A stretch of DNA of 64,000 nucleotides from JBGPLJ01 sp963826145 (GCA_963826145.1 CAWGVW010000001.1:1-64000), one strand, 5' to 3'; counted from the stretch's first letter, positions 1 through 9,480 are shown. Numbers and translations: made by a program. The notes: generated from the sequence alone by a model not told the origin.

Positions 1-802
1 AGTTCAGGCAACATAGTGGATTTTGCGGGCGCCGCATCGACCTTCTTGCCTCGGCCGGCCCTGTGTGCTCGACGCTCTTCCATCGTGCCATCAAGTAGTT
101 GAGAGCCTGTCTCAAAATCTCGACCTGCCGTTTGGCTGAGTTCATCCTCGGTGGGGACGAGGCGACCTTCGACTGCGGCCCTGAGGATTGCGGTCTTGTA
201 GCGTTTGAGGTTGGCCTTGACGCGCTTTAGGTTGGCGACGGCTTCGTCGAGGCGGGAGAGTTGCTGTTCGATTTCGGCGATGATGCTCGCGCTGCTCGTC
301 GAGCCGGCGGGATCGGAATTGGGAATTCTCTTGGCGCTAGCTGCCTCGAGGGCTCGAGTACGGTTGAGCCACTCCGCCAGCCTCTTGCGCGTTGCTCGAG
401 CCATTGAGTCACCAATACGTACTCCGGCGAATACGCTGATCGTTGGATGAAGCTCTTGGTAGCCGCTGATTAGGTAGCATCCGGATCACGGATGATCGCT
501 TTCGAGCCGAACTGGTCGTCGAGGTACAAGATCGACTGTACTGCAGGAACGAAGCCGTGGCAGTGGCATCCGGTGACCCGGCGAGTGATCGCTCGCGCGA
601 CCGTGAATGTCGGTGACTTCTCTTGTGGCGAGATGCACATCCGCGGGGTCATCCGCCGAACGATAGCCGGGATTCGAAATTGCTTGGGGTCATACGTATG
701 CGCGGCATGCCCCCGCCAACGTACTCGGCGATCTCGCCCGTAGAGGCCGCTCCACCGCCAGCGACCAGCGTCGGTGAGTTCTCCGCCAGGCTGCGCTATC
801 AC
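1..802 (-). pseudogene. hsdS: Type I restriction specificity subunit HsdS, frameshifted N-terminal half
   Basis: HsdS gives a type I restriction-modification complex its DNA target. The frame opens at a GTG (802) that overlaps the TGA of hsdR. It begins MIAQPGGELTDAG..RWRWSGL, shifts frame into GEIAEYVGGG (the usual start of the first target recognition domain), and shifts again through TPADV. The central conserved region is clean between about 404 and 1: EQQLSRLDEAVANLKRVK, then LKRYKTAILRAAVEGRLVP. The window ends at LPEL, where the second recognition domain normally starts, so the gene is cut by the window edge. Several one-base shifts lie in the first domain. Either the gene is decayed or this stretch is poorly sequenced. 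hsdM is not visible and may lie beyond base 1. Confidence 0.7.
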
Positions 803-3618
803 GCCGCCAGCTCCTTTTCAATGCCTCAATCACCTCGGCAGCTCCACACCAAAGAGCTGATGCACCTGCCCAATCCACCCCGCTGGTCAAACGGCGCCGT
901 CTCGAAGTCTTCGCCTCGATGACCGAGGTTGGCCGCAATGTGCTCGGCCATCTTCTCCAGCCACCAGCGCTGCTCGTCCGTGAAGCGCTTTGCCCGCTCG
1001 CCTGCTGCTGCGCCATCCACGCCTTGAAGTTGGCGGCCACGCGCTCGGGGTACGGCACCAGTTCGTTCTCCTGGTGTATGGCGTAGCGCACGAGCGAGAC
1101 GAGGTCGGTGAGGATTCGCTTGTTGCTCGTGCCTTTGACCTTGGCCTTGTCCAGCGCGGCGTATGCGTGCCAGAGCTGGCTTTCGCTCCATCAGGTGCGG
1201 CGGAGCTTGCAGCATGTCGGCCAGCGCCTTCAGGTCTTCGAACTTGAGCGGCGCCTTGGTCGGGCGGTTGTAGAGAATCTGCAGCGCGGTGATTTCGTCC
1301 TTGTGCTGCTGGATGAACTGCTCGAACGTGGTGACGAGTTGTTTGGCGCGCTCGCGGGCAGCGTCATCAAATCCGGCGAAGAGGACCTCGTCCTGCGGTT
1401 ACGTTGTCGATGATCTGGTCGTTCTTCTCCGCTTGAGCGTGAGGATCAGTTCGCGCAGTTTGGGTCGGCGGAGGTTTGACGGCGTTAGATCGAATGGAGG
1501 AGAGCAGCCCGTCACCCGACCCTCTCCCTCTGAAGAGGGAGCGGGAGCAAGAGAAAGAGGGAGATCGGGATTGAGAGCGTCGACCAAGCGGCGAGCGAGG
1601 TCTTTCAGAGAGCGACAGCCCGCCCGCTTGCCTGAGTGATCTTTCCTTGATCGGCGTCTGGTAGATCCTGTTCCAGTCGCGCGAGGCGCGCGGCGACCGA
1701 CGACAGCACTTCGGGTTCGGTATTGCCGAGGGCAACGGCCTGCAGGAGCTTGTCGAGCGGCACGGACTTCTTCTGGTCCATCGGGCGGGAGTCGGTCTTG
1801 TCTTGCTCGCACACGCCCACGGCAGTCCACGATCACGAAGTGGTCCTTGGCCTCGGCGTCGGGCGTCACGCCCTTGCAGGTCGTCGGGCTTGATCACGCG
1901 CACGCCGCGGCCCTTCATCTGCTCGAAGAAGTGTGCGGCTCTTCACGGCGCGCATGAAGATCACGATCTCGAGCGGCTTGATGTCGGTGCCGGTGGCGAT
2001 CATGTCGACGGTGACGGCAATGCGCGGGTAGTAGCTGTTGCGGAAGGCGTTGCGATCAGATCGTTCGGTCTTCGTCGCCCGTCGTTCGATAGGTGATCTT
2101 CTGGCAGAAGTCGTTGCCCTTGCGCGAACTCCTCGCGCACGATCTCGACGATGTCTTCGGCGTGGCTGTCGTCCTTGGCGAAGATCAGCGTCTTCGGCAC
2201 TTCCGTGCGACCGGGAAAGATCTCGGGAACAGCTTGTCGCGAAACGTGCGGATGATGGTGCGGATCTGGTCCTCGGCGCACGACGTCGCGGTCGAGCTGG
2301 TTCGGGTCGTAGGTGAGGTCTTCGTCCAGCGTTCCCAACGCACGTCGCGCGTGAGCTCGTCCGCGAATCCAACGTAGTAACCGGCTCGACCGTCTGCCGC
2401 CGTGCTCGGTGACTGCGGTGCGGATGCGGTACACGTCGTAGTCGACGTTGACGCCATCGGCCACGGCCTGCTCGTGGCCGTACTCCATCACGAGGTTCTC
2501 GGTTGAAGAAACCGAACGTCTGCTTGCTCGGCGTCGCGGTGAGGCCGATGAGGAAGGCGTCGAAGTACTCGAGCACCTGCGCGCCAGAGGTTGTAGATGG
2601 AGCGGTGGCATTCATCGATGACGATGAAGTCGAAGGTCTCGATCGGAAGCTGGGGTTGTAGACGATCGGCACCGGATCCTTGAAGAGGATTCGATGCGAG
2701 TCGTCGAGACCTCTTCGTTCTCCTCGACAGCTCGCTCGCCCTTGAGCATCGAGTACATGCGCTGGATCGTGCTGATGCACGACCCTGGCCGTCGGGTCGA
2801 GGGCGTTGCTGTCGAGCCGCTGGACGGTGTACTCCTCGGCGAACTTGCAGTTGTTGTAGGCCGAGACGTAGGCTGGAACTCCTTCTTGGTCTGCTTGCCG
2901 AGATTGCCGCGGTCCACGAGGAAGAGCACGCGGCGCGCGCCGCGAACTTGATCAGCCGGTAGCCGAAATTGATGGCGGTGAATGTCTTGCCGCTTCCCGT
3001 CGCCATCTGAATGAGCGCACGCGGCTTGTTGGCCGCGAGAGACTTCTCGAGGTTCTGAATGGCTATGATTTGCGCCGGCCAGAACTTGTGGTCGCCCCAC
3101 TCAGTGATGAGCGGCGGCATGTTCTGCATGCGCGCGAGAAAGGTCGGGCCGCGGTCGAGGTATTCCGGCGCGCCGCGTCGCGCACTTGGCCCGGCGTTGC
3201 CTTCAGCCACTCCGCCAGCGTTTCGGGCCGGTGGAATGTGAAGACGTCTCGGGAGCGCGCGGCTTGCGGATCGAATCCATTCGTGAATGCGTGTTTCGAT
3301 GCCCGTCGACTCGTAGGCGAAGGGCAGCGGTCGGCTCCAGGCGGGTAGGGAGGCCGGCAGCCCCTTGATGTACTTTTCAGATTGACGCTCGACGCCGGTG
3401 AGCGTGGCGCCTTGCTTCTTTGCCTCGACGATGCCCGCGGCCTTTCCGTCGATATAGAGCAGATAGTCCGCTTCACCGTGACCGGGATCGAGGGGAAACT
3501 CGCGGATGGCAACGCCGCGCGCTGCGTGGATGTTGGCGGCTTTGTAATCGCAGACGTGCCAACCAGCCTGCGCCAGCAGCCCGTCAATCTCTTTTCGTGC
3601 TTGCTGCTCAGGCGTCAC
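799..3618 (-). pseudogene. hsdR: Type I restriction enzyme R subunit HsdR, multiply frameshifted
   Basis: HsdR is the ATP-dependent translocase/nuclease subunit of type I restriction. A GTG start at 3618 opens the HSDR_N nuclease domain (GEADYLLYIDGKAAGIVEAKK, about residues 48-68). The Walker A motif MATGSGKTF lies near 2985-3010, the DEAH-like box DECHRSIYNLW near 2600, and the motifs TATPSKQTFGFF and DMIATGTDIKPLE near 2540 and 1990. The C-terminal DEQRWWLEKMAEHIAANL lies near 930-980, and the end IEKELAA stops at 801-799. The full span of about 940 codons is normal for the family, but the reading frame changes eight or more times with no loss of conserved residues between shifts. As written no intact protein is made. 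Clustered sequencing indels are as likely as true decay. hsdS follows with a GTGA overlap. Confidence 0.85.
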
Positions 3619-3726
3619 GCGCCTTGAGCCTCCCTGTCTAGGTGCTGGGCGGGGATGCTAACACACGGTAATTCCTGAGTCGGGGCGGGAGGTTATGTCG
3701 CGGGTACCAGCCCAGTTCATGACTTC

Positions 3727-4674
3727 TTATCCGCGCGATTGCGGCGCCCGCTCCAGTTCGCCAGAGAGTTCGGCTTCGATCTCCTCTACCGTCGGCAAGC
3801 TGCCTTTCAGGGCCTTTGGAAGCTTATCGACGAGCTTCGTCTCCCATCCGGCGACGCCGATCGGCTTCTTCAAGTCGCGCAATGCGTACTCGACGACGAT
3901 CTTGTCCTTTGAACGGCAAAGCAGCAGACCGATCGTCGGCTTGTCGTCGGGATGGCGCAGGAGATCGTCGGCGGCGGAGAGGTAGAGGTTTAACTGTCCA
4001 ACGAAAGCCGGCTCGAACGGAACAGCCTTGAGTTCGATGACGACGTAGCAGCGGAGCTTGAGGTGATAGAAGAGAAGATCGATCTGGAAGTCCTGGTCGC
4101 CGACTTCGAGCGGCACTTGCCGGCCGACAAAGACAAAGCCCTGCCCAAGTTCGAGCAGGAACTTCTGGATGTGCGCGACCAGGCCCTGCTCCAGTTCGGC
4201 CTCCCGGTGCGGTGCGTCGGTACCCAGGAAGTCGAAGAGGTAGGGGTCCTTGAAAACCTGCGCCGCCATGTCGGAGTCCGTCGGCGGCAACGTGGCCTTG
4301 AAGTTGGTGAGGGCCTTTCCATGGCGTTTGTGCGCGCCTCCCTCGATCTGCAAGGCCAGGATGTTGCGCGACCAGCCATGCTCCGTCACCTGGCGCGCAT
4401 ACCAGAGCCGGTCCGTTGCGGCGTCCAGCTTCTCGATCAGCGTGATGTTGTGATACCAGGTGATTTGTGCAAGCGCCTCTTGCACGATTGCCCGCGCTGG
4501 CCACGCCGCCCCGAAGGCGCGCATGTACTTGAGGTTGCGCGGCGAGAATCCCTTCATGTCGGGAAAAGTTTCGCGCAGGTCGGCTGCCAGTCGGTCGATC
4601 ACCCGGGCGCCCCAACCGGCACGTTCCTGACGGTCGAGGATCATCCGTCCAATATCCCAGTAAAGCAGAACCAT
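3727..4674 (-). CDS. DUF1016 (YhcG-family) PDDEXK nuclease domain protein
   Basis: This is a YhcG/DUF1016 protein: an N-terminal helical DUF1016_N part (MVLLYWDIGRMIL onward) and a C-terminal PDDEXK-type nuclease fold with the acid D in FQIDLLFYH and the ExK pair in VVIELKAVPF (about residues 195-215). These genes often sit in defence or restriction islands, as here, directly upstream of hsdR on the same strand. The natural N-terminus is missing from this frame. Upstream in frame is SELPRGYAKTLGEIKQRIQ without a start codon, while a plausible start with MAGRQKTTRALKKL lies at about 4916 in another frame. A single indel near 4790-4850 therefore probably separates about 80 residues from the rest. 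Function in the cell is unknown; DNA cleavage is a family inference. Confidence 0.85.
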   Translation of the reverse strand: MVLLYWDIGRMILDRQERAGWGARVIDRLAADLRETFPDMKGFSPRNLKYMRAFGAAWPARAIVQEALAQITWYHNITLIEKLDAATDRLWYARQVTEHGWSRNILALQIEGGAHKRHGKALTNFKATLPPTDSDMAAQVFKDPYLFDFLGTDAPHREAELEQGLVAHIQKFLLELGQGFVFVGRQVPLEVGDQDFQIDLLFYHLKLRCYVVIELKAVPFEPAFVGQLNLYLSAADDLLRHPDDKPTIGLLLCRSKDKIVVEYALRDLKKPIGVAGWETKLVDKLPKALKGSLPTVEEIEAELSGELERAPQSRG

Positions 4675-5006
4675 CGCGGAGTTGGCGGACAGGACGACGC
4701 GAAGGCGCTCTTGCTGGATGCGCTGCTTGATCTCTCCGAGTGTCTTCGCATAGCCGCGCGGCAGCTCTGAACGCGGAGGTGGTGCAGGGAAGGAGACCCG
4801 CCCGGGTGAGTGCGCCCGCGCGACACACGGGCAGCCGGCCTCGCGCCGGTGTCTGACACGGGCTGCGTCAGTTTTTTCAGCGCCCGGGTCGTCTTTTGCC
4901 TACCCGCCATACCCAAACCCCTTCAAGTTGGCGATCGCGCGGCCATCGACAAGGTCGCTCACGATATTGCTGACGAACGTGCTGATCAACGCGCGAATCG
5001 ACAATA

Positions 5007-5734
5007 ATGCAAACCATGGCTCGTCGCTCCGCCATCGAATGGACCGAAATGACCTGGAACCCGGTAACGGGTTGCACGAAGGTCAGCCCCGGATGCTTGA
5101 ACTGCTACGCCGAGCGCATGGCGAAGCGCTTGCAAGCGATGCGCGCCGCGCGCTACGTCGATGGCTTCAACCTTCGGATGCATGAGGATGCGCTGACTGC
5201 GCCGCTTCGATGGAAGTCGCCGCGCAAAGTGTTCGTGAATTCGATGTCGGATCTCTTTCACCAAGACGTGTCCATGGAATTCATCCAGCGCGTGTTCGAC
5301 ATCATGCGCCGCTGTCCGCAGCATCAATTTCAATTGCTCACCAAGCGCGCGGTGCGTCTTCGCGCGCTCGCGAACCGGCTCGACTGGGCGCCGAACATCT
5401 GGATGGGCGTGAGCGTCGAGGACGCACGGCGCGCTCGACGAGCCCGCGAACTCGCACTGATACCTGCGCACGTGCGATTTCTGTCAGTTGAGCCGTTACT
5501 GGGCCCGATCGATGATCTACCGCTCGACGACATTCACTGGGTCATCGTGGGCGGGAGTCGGGGCCCGGCGCGAGACCCATGCAATCCGACTGGGTTGAAA
5601 GCATTCGCGAACAGTGCGAGGCCAGAAACGTCGCGTTCTTTTTCAAGGAGTGGGGCGGGGTGCAGAAACATCGCACCGGCCGCGAGCTAAACGGCCGGAC
5701 GTATGACGAGATGCCGGTGCACTCGGCGATATAG
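5007..5734 (+). CDS. DUF5131 / phage Gp37-Gp68 family protein (one frameshift)
   Basis: The product begins MARRSAIEWTEMTWNPVTG (second ATG, 5016) and carries the family's three-Cys signature in GCTKVSPGCLNCYAERM (about residues 19-34 from that start), then VFVNSMSDLFH and SVEPLLGPI. It is the Gp37/Gp68 protein found on phages and in accessory islands, often beside restriction genes. Its biochemical role is not established; the Cys cluster resembles a metal or Fe-S site. The open frame as written ends at 5690, but after VIVGG a missing G in the run at about 5553 puts the conserved tail (ESGPGARPMQSDWVES.. to EMPVHSAI) in the next frame, ending at 5734. The intact gene would be about 240 codons, normal for the family. 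Confidence 0.85.
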
Positions 5735-5751
5735 TTAACGGGCACAGCCAC

Positions 5752-7642
5752 ATGCGTGCCACCGGAAACCTGACGCTCGCGCTCACGCTGCTCGTCTGTG
5801 CCACGGCATCCCCCGCCCTCGACGCCCCCGCCTACGCCACCCTCCACTCCGTCAGCCACCCCGCCCAATCCCCGAGCGGCCGCTCCGTCGCCTACCGCGT
5901 CCGCTACATCGATCTCCAATCCAACAAACTCATAGAACAGATCCGCGTGCAGCCGACGAGCGGCGGCGAAGCGCGAACGCTCGGAGAGGGAAGGGCGCCG
6001 CAGTGGTCGGCCGATGAGCGATGGCTCGCGTACTGTCGCGGAGGCTACCCCTGCGGGCAGGTCGTGATCGTCGAAGTCGCGACGGGCCAGGAGCACGTCT
6101 TCGCGCCGCCCGAGCAATCCTTCCGCGCGTTGCACTGGATGAATCAGCGCGCCGCGCTCGGCGTGCTGGTGACGCCGGCAACAGGGCAAGGCACCCATCT
6201 GGCAATACTCAACCCTGAAGGCGTCATCCAGAAGGACCTGCCCGGCTTCGACGGCGCGCGCGACTACGACTTCTCGCCCGACGATCGCGAGCTCTCGGTG
6301 ACGCTGCCGCAATCGATCGAGCTTCGCAGCATCGACACACCCGACAAGCGCGAGATCGCGAAGGGTCCGTCGCGACGCTCGGTCGCGCTCTACAGCCGCG
6401 ACGGCAAGCGACTCCTCTACTTCGAGAACGAAGGCACGCTCGGCACGCCGATGCGTCCCGTCGTGCTCGACCTCGCGACGATGAAAGCGACGAAGCTCGG
6501 CCAGGCGTTTCAGTACTGGCTCTTGAACTACCCGCCGCAGTGGTTCGAGTGGAGCGCCGATGGCCGATCGATCCTCTTCGGCGTGCCCGAGCACCAGGGC
6601 TTTCGCCTCTATCGCCTCGACCTCCGCTCGGGCCACACCACCGCGATCGATCCGCCCGGCGTCGCGCCGTTCTGGATCACGCTCGATCGCGAGCAGCGCA
6701 CGATGATGTTCTCGCTCTCGACCTCCGACACCGCGCCCGAGGTGCACGCAACGCCGCTCGCGAAGTTCGCGCCGCACGCCGTGACGCACGAGAACCCGAA
6801 GCCCTACGACTTCGCGAAGGCGACGCCGCTCACCTGGAAGTCGCGCGACGGCACGCCGATCGAGGGGCTCTTCATGCGCCCGCGCTCGGCGCCGACCGGC
6901 CGCGTGCCGCTCGTCGTGCTGATGGAAGGCACGTTCGGCACCTTCGACACCACCTTCTCGGGGCGCGAGGTCGCCGACGATGGCGCGCTCTTTCCCATGT
7001 CGCAGCAGCTCTTCGCGAACGAAGGCTGGGCGGTGCTGATGCCGAACGTGCGCGGCAGCTGGGGCTACGGCATTTCGTTCGCGCAATCGATCGACGGCCA
7101 TTTCGGCATCGAGCCGGCGGAAGACGTGCTCACGGGCATTGCGGCTTTGGATGCGACCGGCGAGATTGACGCCGATCGTGTCGCTATTGTTGGTCTTTGG
7201 CTCGACGGCTATCGCGCGGCGCTCGCCTCGGCGCGCGAGCCTCGCATCCGCGCGGTGGTGGTGATGAATACGATGCTGGATCTCAGCGCGTGGTATCCGG
7301 TGGATGGGTGGCTCGGCCCCGAGCGCCTCAAGAAAATGATCGGCGGCGATCCGTGGGGCAGCCCCGAGCTCTTCGCGAGCCTCTCACCCTTCGCGCAGCT
7401 CGGCCACGTGAAGGCGGGCACGCTCTGCATGGTGACGGAGCCAGAACCCGCGTGGCTCGCGGCGCAGGGGGAGGCGTACTGCAACGGCTTGAAGACACTC
7501 GGCGTGGATTCCCGCTACCTTCCGCCGCCGCCGGGAGGAATTGAAGTCGTTGAAGCCGCAGGACTATCTCGGCCTGCAGCGCGCGATGAACGCGTGGATC
7601 CGGAAGCAGTTCGAGAAAAAGGGGACAGAGCCAATTACGTAA
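5752..7642 (+). CDS. S9-family peptidase-like secreted protein, catalytic triad apparently lost
   Basis: A signal peptide (about residues 1-22) is followed by a beta-propeller-like region with SADERWLAY and FSPDDRELS repeats, and from about residue 370 an alpha/beta-hydrolase domain like prolyl oligopeptidase or acylaminoacyl peptidase (LVVLMEGTFGTF, GWAVLMPNVRGSWGYG). At the nucleophile elbow the family motif GxSxGGY reads GLWLDGY (Trp near residue 483 in place of Ser). The usual Asp and His segments read TEPEPAW and PPPPGEEL. The protein therefore looks like a pseudoenzyme. As written the frame runs on to 7764, but a missing G at about 7540 explains this: the next frame gives the normal S9 tail LGLQRAMNAWIRKQFEKK ending at 7642. 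It follows the DUF5131 gene by 17 bases. Confidence 0.8.
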
Positions 7643-7659
7643 ATGGGGACGGGTCCCAT
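7643..7659. repeat. GGGGAC-type palindrome at gene 3' end
   Basis: ATGGGGACGGGTCCCAT lies directly after the corrected stop of the S9-like gene. It is one member of the window-wide family of GGGGAC/GTCCCC palindromes. It has no T-run, so termination is only a possibility. Confidence 0.6.
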
Positions 7660-7690
7660 CTAATTCCGGCTGGCGGATCAGGCGGTTACA

Positions 7691-7721
7691 AACTTGAGAT
7701 CACAGTTTGTGATCTCAAGTT
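7691..7721. repeat. Perfect 14-bp hairpin upstream of ORF6N gene, duplicated inside it
   Basis: Arms AACTTGAGATCACA (7691-7704) and TGTGATCTCAAGTT (7708-7721) enclose a 3-base loop. The same 25-base core with one change recurs at 7996-8020 inside the downstream ORF6N gene. Read in one frame this upstream copy would encode LRSQFVISSW, matching the ORF6N protein's LRSQFVIS, so it looks like a displaced fragment of an ORF6N coding segment. A role as operator, recombination site or scar is inference. Confidence 0.8.
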
Positions 7722-7797
7722 GGCGGCGGAATATCGGCACATTTGCGCTCGAATGTCGCCGTGACGGGAAGGCAGTGCGACCACTAGCCTCGGTCTC

Positions 7798-8343
7798 ATG
7801 GCTCGTACTGGAATTGAGGCCTCGCCGGTCGAACGTCGAATCCAGATCTTGCGCGGTCAGGCGATCCTCCTCGACGAGGACATTGCCGAACTTTACGGAG
7901 TTGCCACTCGCGTATTGATCCAGGCCGTGCGGCGGAATCGCGTGCGGTTCCCCCCGGATTTCATGTTTCAGCTGTCCAATCAAGAAGTTGGACGTTTGAG
8001 ATCACAATTTGTGATCTCAAACGTTGGCCCCGGGCGTGGCGGCCGGCGCTACATCCCGTATGCGTTCACCGAACAAGGCGTCGCGATGCTCTCCAGTGTT
8101 CTTCGCAGCCGAACGGCAATCGCCGCGAACATCGAAATCATGCGCGCCTTCGTCCGCCTGCGCCGCGCTTCCGTCGTGAGCCAGCAGTTGATGAGCGTCG
8201 TTAATGAGCTCGCCAAGCGCGTCGATATTCACGACTCGGCGATCAAGGACCTCATCGAGACGATCAGTCGCCTGGTTGCCGCGCCGCCGGGGAGGAAGCG
8301 ACCGATCGGGTTCACGGCGGAGTGGACCGAGGAGCGGAAGTGA
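7798..8343 (+). CDS. ORF6N domain protein (phage antirepressor-like DNA-binding)
   Basis: The 181-residue product carries an N-terminal ORF6N domain: VERRIQILRGQAILLDEDIAELYGV, then VRFPPDFMFQLS, then RYIPYAFTEQGVAMLSSVL (about residues 10-110). A C-terminal helical part (SQQLMSVVNELAKRVDIHDSAIK, about 120-155) probably forms a coiled coil. ORF6N proteins are found on phages and as stand-alone chromosomal genes and are thought to bind DNA. No phage genes accompany this one. The coding sequence contains a perfect 15-bp-arm hairpin (7992-8024), a near copy of which sits 77 bases before the start codon, so autoregulation is plausible but unproven. The next gene encodes DUF4160. Confidence 0.88.
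   Translation: MARTGIEASPVERRIQILRGQAILLDEDIAELYGVATRVLIQAVRRNRVRFPPDFMFQLSNQEVGRLRSQFVISNVGPGRGGRRYIPYAFTEQGVAMLSSVLRSRTAIAANIEIMRAFVRLRRASVVSQQLMSVVNELAKRVDIHDSAIKDLIETISRLVAAPPGRKRPIGFTAEWTEERK
7992..8024. repeat. Hairpin inside ORF6N coding sequence
   Basis: Arms ACGTTTGAGATCACA (7992-8006) and TGTGATCTCAAACGT (8010-8024) with loop ATT encode LRSQFVISN of the ORF6N protein. The arms are perfect over 15 bp, longer than coding needs would predict, and the core matches the upstream hairpin at 7691-7721. Confidence 0.85.
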
Positions 8344-8496
8344 CGTTGGGAACTGGTCGCAAATTGCGACCGGTTGCGACAGATACCGCGTCCCTCGCGC
8401 CCGCAGGCATTTCCGTTGATACCCATCGGATTGGAAGCTCGCCGCGTAGGCGTAGCGGCCGGCAAAGTGTCGGTTTTCGCACCTGGGCATACGGAC

Positions 8497-8919
8497 ATGC
8501 CGACAATCCGCCGTCACGGATCGTGGCGATTCTTCTTCTACAGCAATGAGGGCTCCGAGCCACCCCACATCCATGTAGAAATCGGCGACGGTGTCGCCAA
8601 GTTTTGGCTTGAACCGGTCGCTTTGGTAGGCTCCCGCGGCATAAGCCCTCGCGACCTGCTGCGCCTGCAACGCTTTATCGAAGAGCACAGCTTGGAATTC
8701 ACTGGGGCATGGCATGAGTATTTTGGCAGCTCACGTGAATCCTCGAGCATCGGACGTTCGCATCGCCGACGACAAGCTGGCGGTAACGCTTGTCGACGGC
8801 CGCACTTTGACCGTGCCACTGCGGTGGTTTCCGCGGCTGCTCAACGCGTCGACGGATCAGCGTTCGCGCTGGCAACTCATTGGTTCTGGCGAAGGCATCC
8901 GCTGGCCGGATGTCGATGA
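8497..8919 (+). CDS. DUF4160 domain protein with overrunning C-terminus
   Basis: The first 80 or so residues are a DUF4160 domain: MPTIRRHGSWRFFFYSNEG, PPHIHVEIGDGVAKFWL, and the usual ending AWHEYFGS. DUF4160 genes are normally about 85-90 codons and are followed by DUF2442, as here. In this copy no stop follows AWHEYFGS: the frame continues about 55 codons of Arg- and Ala-rich sequence across the DUF2442 gene, which starts at 8714. A lost stop or one-base indel near 8730 is the simplest reading. The pair resembles toxin-antitoxin-like two-gene units, but no activity is established for the family. Confidence 0.75.
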   Translation: MPTIRRHGSWRFFFYSNEGSEPPHIHVEIGDGVAKFWLEPVALVGSRGISPRDLLRLQRFIEEHSLEFTGAWHEYFGSSRESSSIGRSHRRRQAGGNACRRPHFDRATAVVSAAAQRVDGSAFALATHWFWRRHPLAGCR

Positions 8920-8986
8920 GGACATCAGCGTCGCCGGCCTGCTACGCGGGGAACAGGATTCAACTTCGCGTACCACGGCACGATAA
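8714..8986 (+). CDS. DUF2442 domain protein (first copy)
   Basis: The 90-residue product reads LAVTLVDGRTLTVPLRWFPRLLNA, then WQLIGSGEGIRWPDVDEDISVAGLL, the hallmark of DUF2442. Its ATG lies inside the 3' end of the DUF4160 reading frame, the standard arrangement for DUF4160-DUF2442 pairs. The small acidic partner is antitoxin-like in size and context, but this role is inference. The C-terminus (RGEQDSTSRTTAR) is slightly longer than usual. Confidence 0.85.
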   Translation: MSILAAHVNPRASDVRIADDKLAVTLVDGRTLTVPLRWFPRLLNASTDQRSRWQLIGSGEGIRWPDVDEDISVAGLLRGEQDSTSRTTAR

Positions 8987-8991
8987 GCAAA

Positions 8992-9237
8992 ATGATTCCT
9001 CGAATTACTGACGCGCGTTACAAGTCCGGGCACCGAATCTGGGTGTGCTTCAGCGACGGAATTCAAGGCGAAGTCGACCTGAGCGACGAGCTGAGCGGTC
9101 CGATGTTTGAGCCGCTGCGGAACCTGGACGTTTTTCGCGCCTTTCGACTGGATCCGGAGTTGCATACCCTCGTGTGGCCGAACGGTGCAGACTTTGCGCC
9201 GGAGTTCCTGCGGTCAAAGCTTAGGTTTGTGGCTTGA
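8992..9237 (+). CDS. DUF2442 domain protein (second copy)
   Basis: The 81-residue product has RIWVCFSDGIQGEVDLSDEL, then LDPELHTLVWPNGADFAPEFL, a second and more divergent DUF2442 subtype. It starts 6 bases after the first DUF2442 stop, so the two are co-transcribed. No DUF4160 partner belongs to it. It is followed at once by an antitoxin-like gene, so this stretch is a chain of small accessory genes reading the same way. Confidence 0.85.
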   Translation: MIPRITDARYKSGHRIWVCFSDGIQGEVDLSDELSGPMFEPLRNLDVFRAFRLDPELHTLVWPNGADFAPEFLRSKLRFVA

Positions 9238-9246
9238 ACGCCCCGG

Positions 9247-9480
9247 ATGAGCAAGGAATTCATGAGAATCTCGCCAGGAAAAGTTCACGGCGGCGCCATC
9301 GACCTGGAAGGCGACGCGCTGCCCGAGGGCACCACGGTCACCATTCTTGCCGCGGACGGCGATGAGACTTTCGCGCTAAATCCCGCCGATGAGGCACGCT
9401 TGCTCGAAGCTATCGAAGAAGCAAACCGGGGAACGGCAGTCGATGCGTCCCAGGTGCTGGGGAATATCCGCCCTGCGTGA
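9247..9480 (+). CDS. Small antitoxin-like protein of a RelE/ParE-type pair
   Basis: The 77-residue product starts MSKEFMRISPGKVHGGAIDL, continues with PEGTTVTILAADGDETFAL, and ends in an acidic helix (DEARLLEAIEEANRG). This pattern is typical of a family annotated as antitoxins in front of RelE/ParE toxins. Its TGA overlaps a GTG that begins a 14-codon toxin-like frame (9477-9521), the usual coupled layout. The toxin is gone, so this is an orphan antitoxin, if the family assignment is right. It lies 9 bases after the second DUF2442 gene. Confidence 0.7.
   Translation: MSKEFMRISPGKVHGGAIDLEGDALPEGTTVTILAADGDETFALNPADEARLLEAIEEANRGTAVDASQVLGNIRPA

Noticed and set aside
7691..7721. CRP-like site (TCACA/TGTGA)
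   Set aside because: The half-sites are everted (TCACA-GTT-TGTGA), the opposite of the CRP order TGTGA-N6-TCACA.
8174..8200. Another TCGTGAGCCA with a CGTC downstream
   Set aside because: It lies inside the ORF6N coding sequence and the spacing is 12, not 18, so it is not a promoter of the same type.
5007..8343. Prophage, suggested by Gp37/Gp68 and ORF6N proteins
   Set aside because: No integrase, capsid, tail, terminase or lysis gene lies in the region; both families also occur as stand-alone chromosomal genes.
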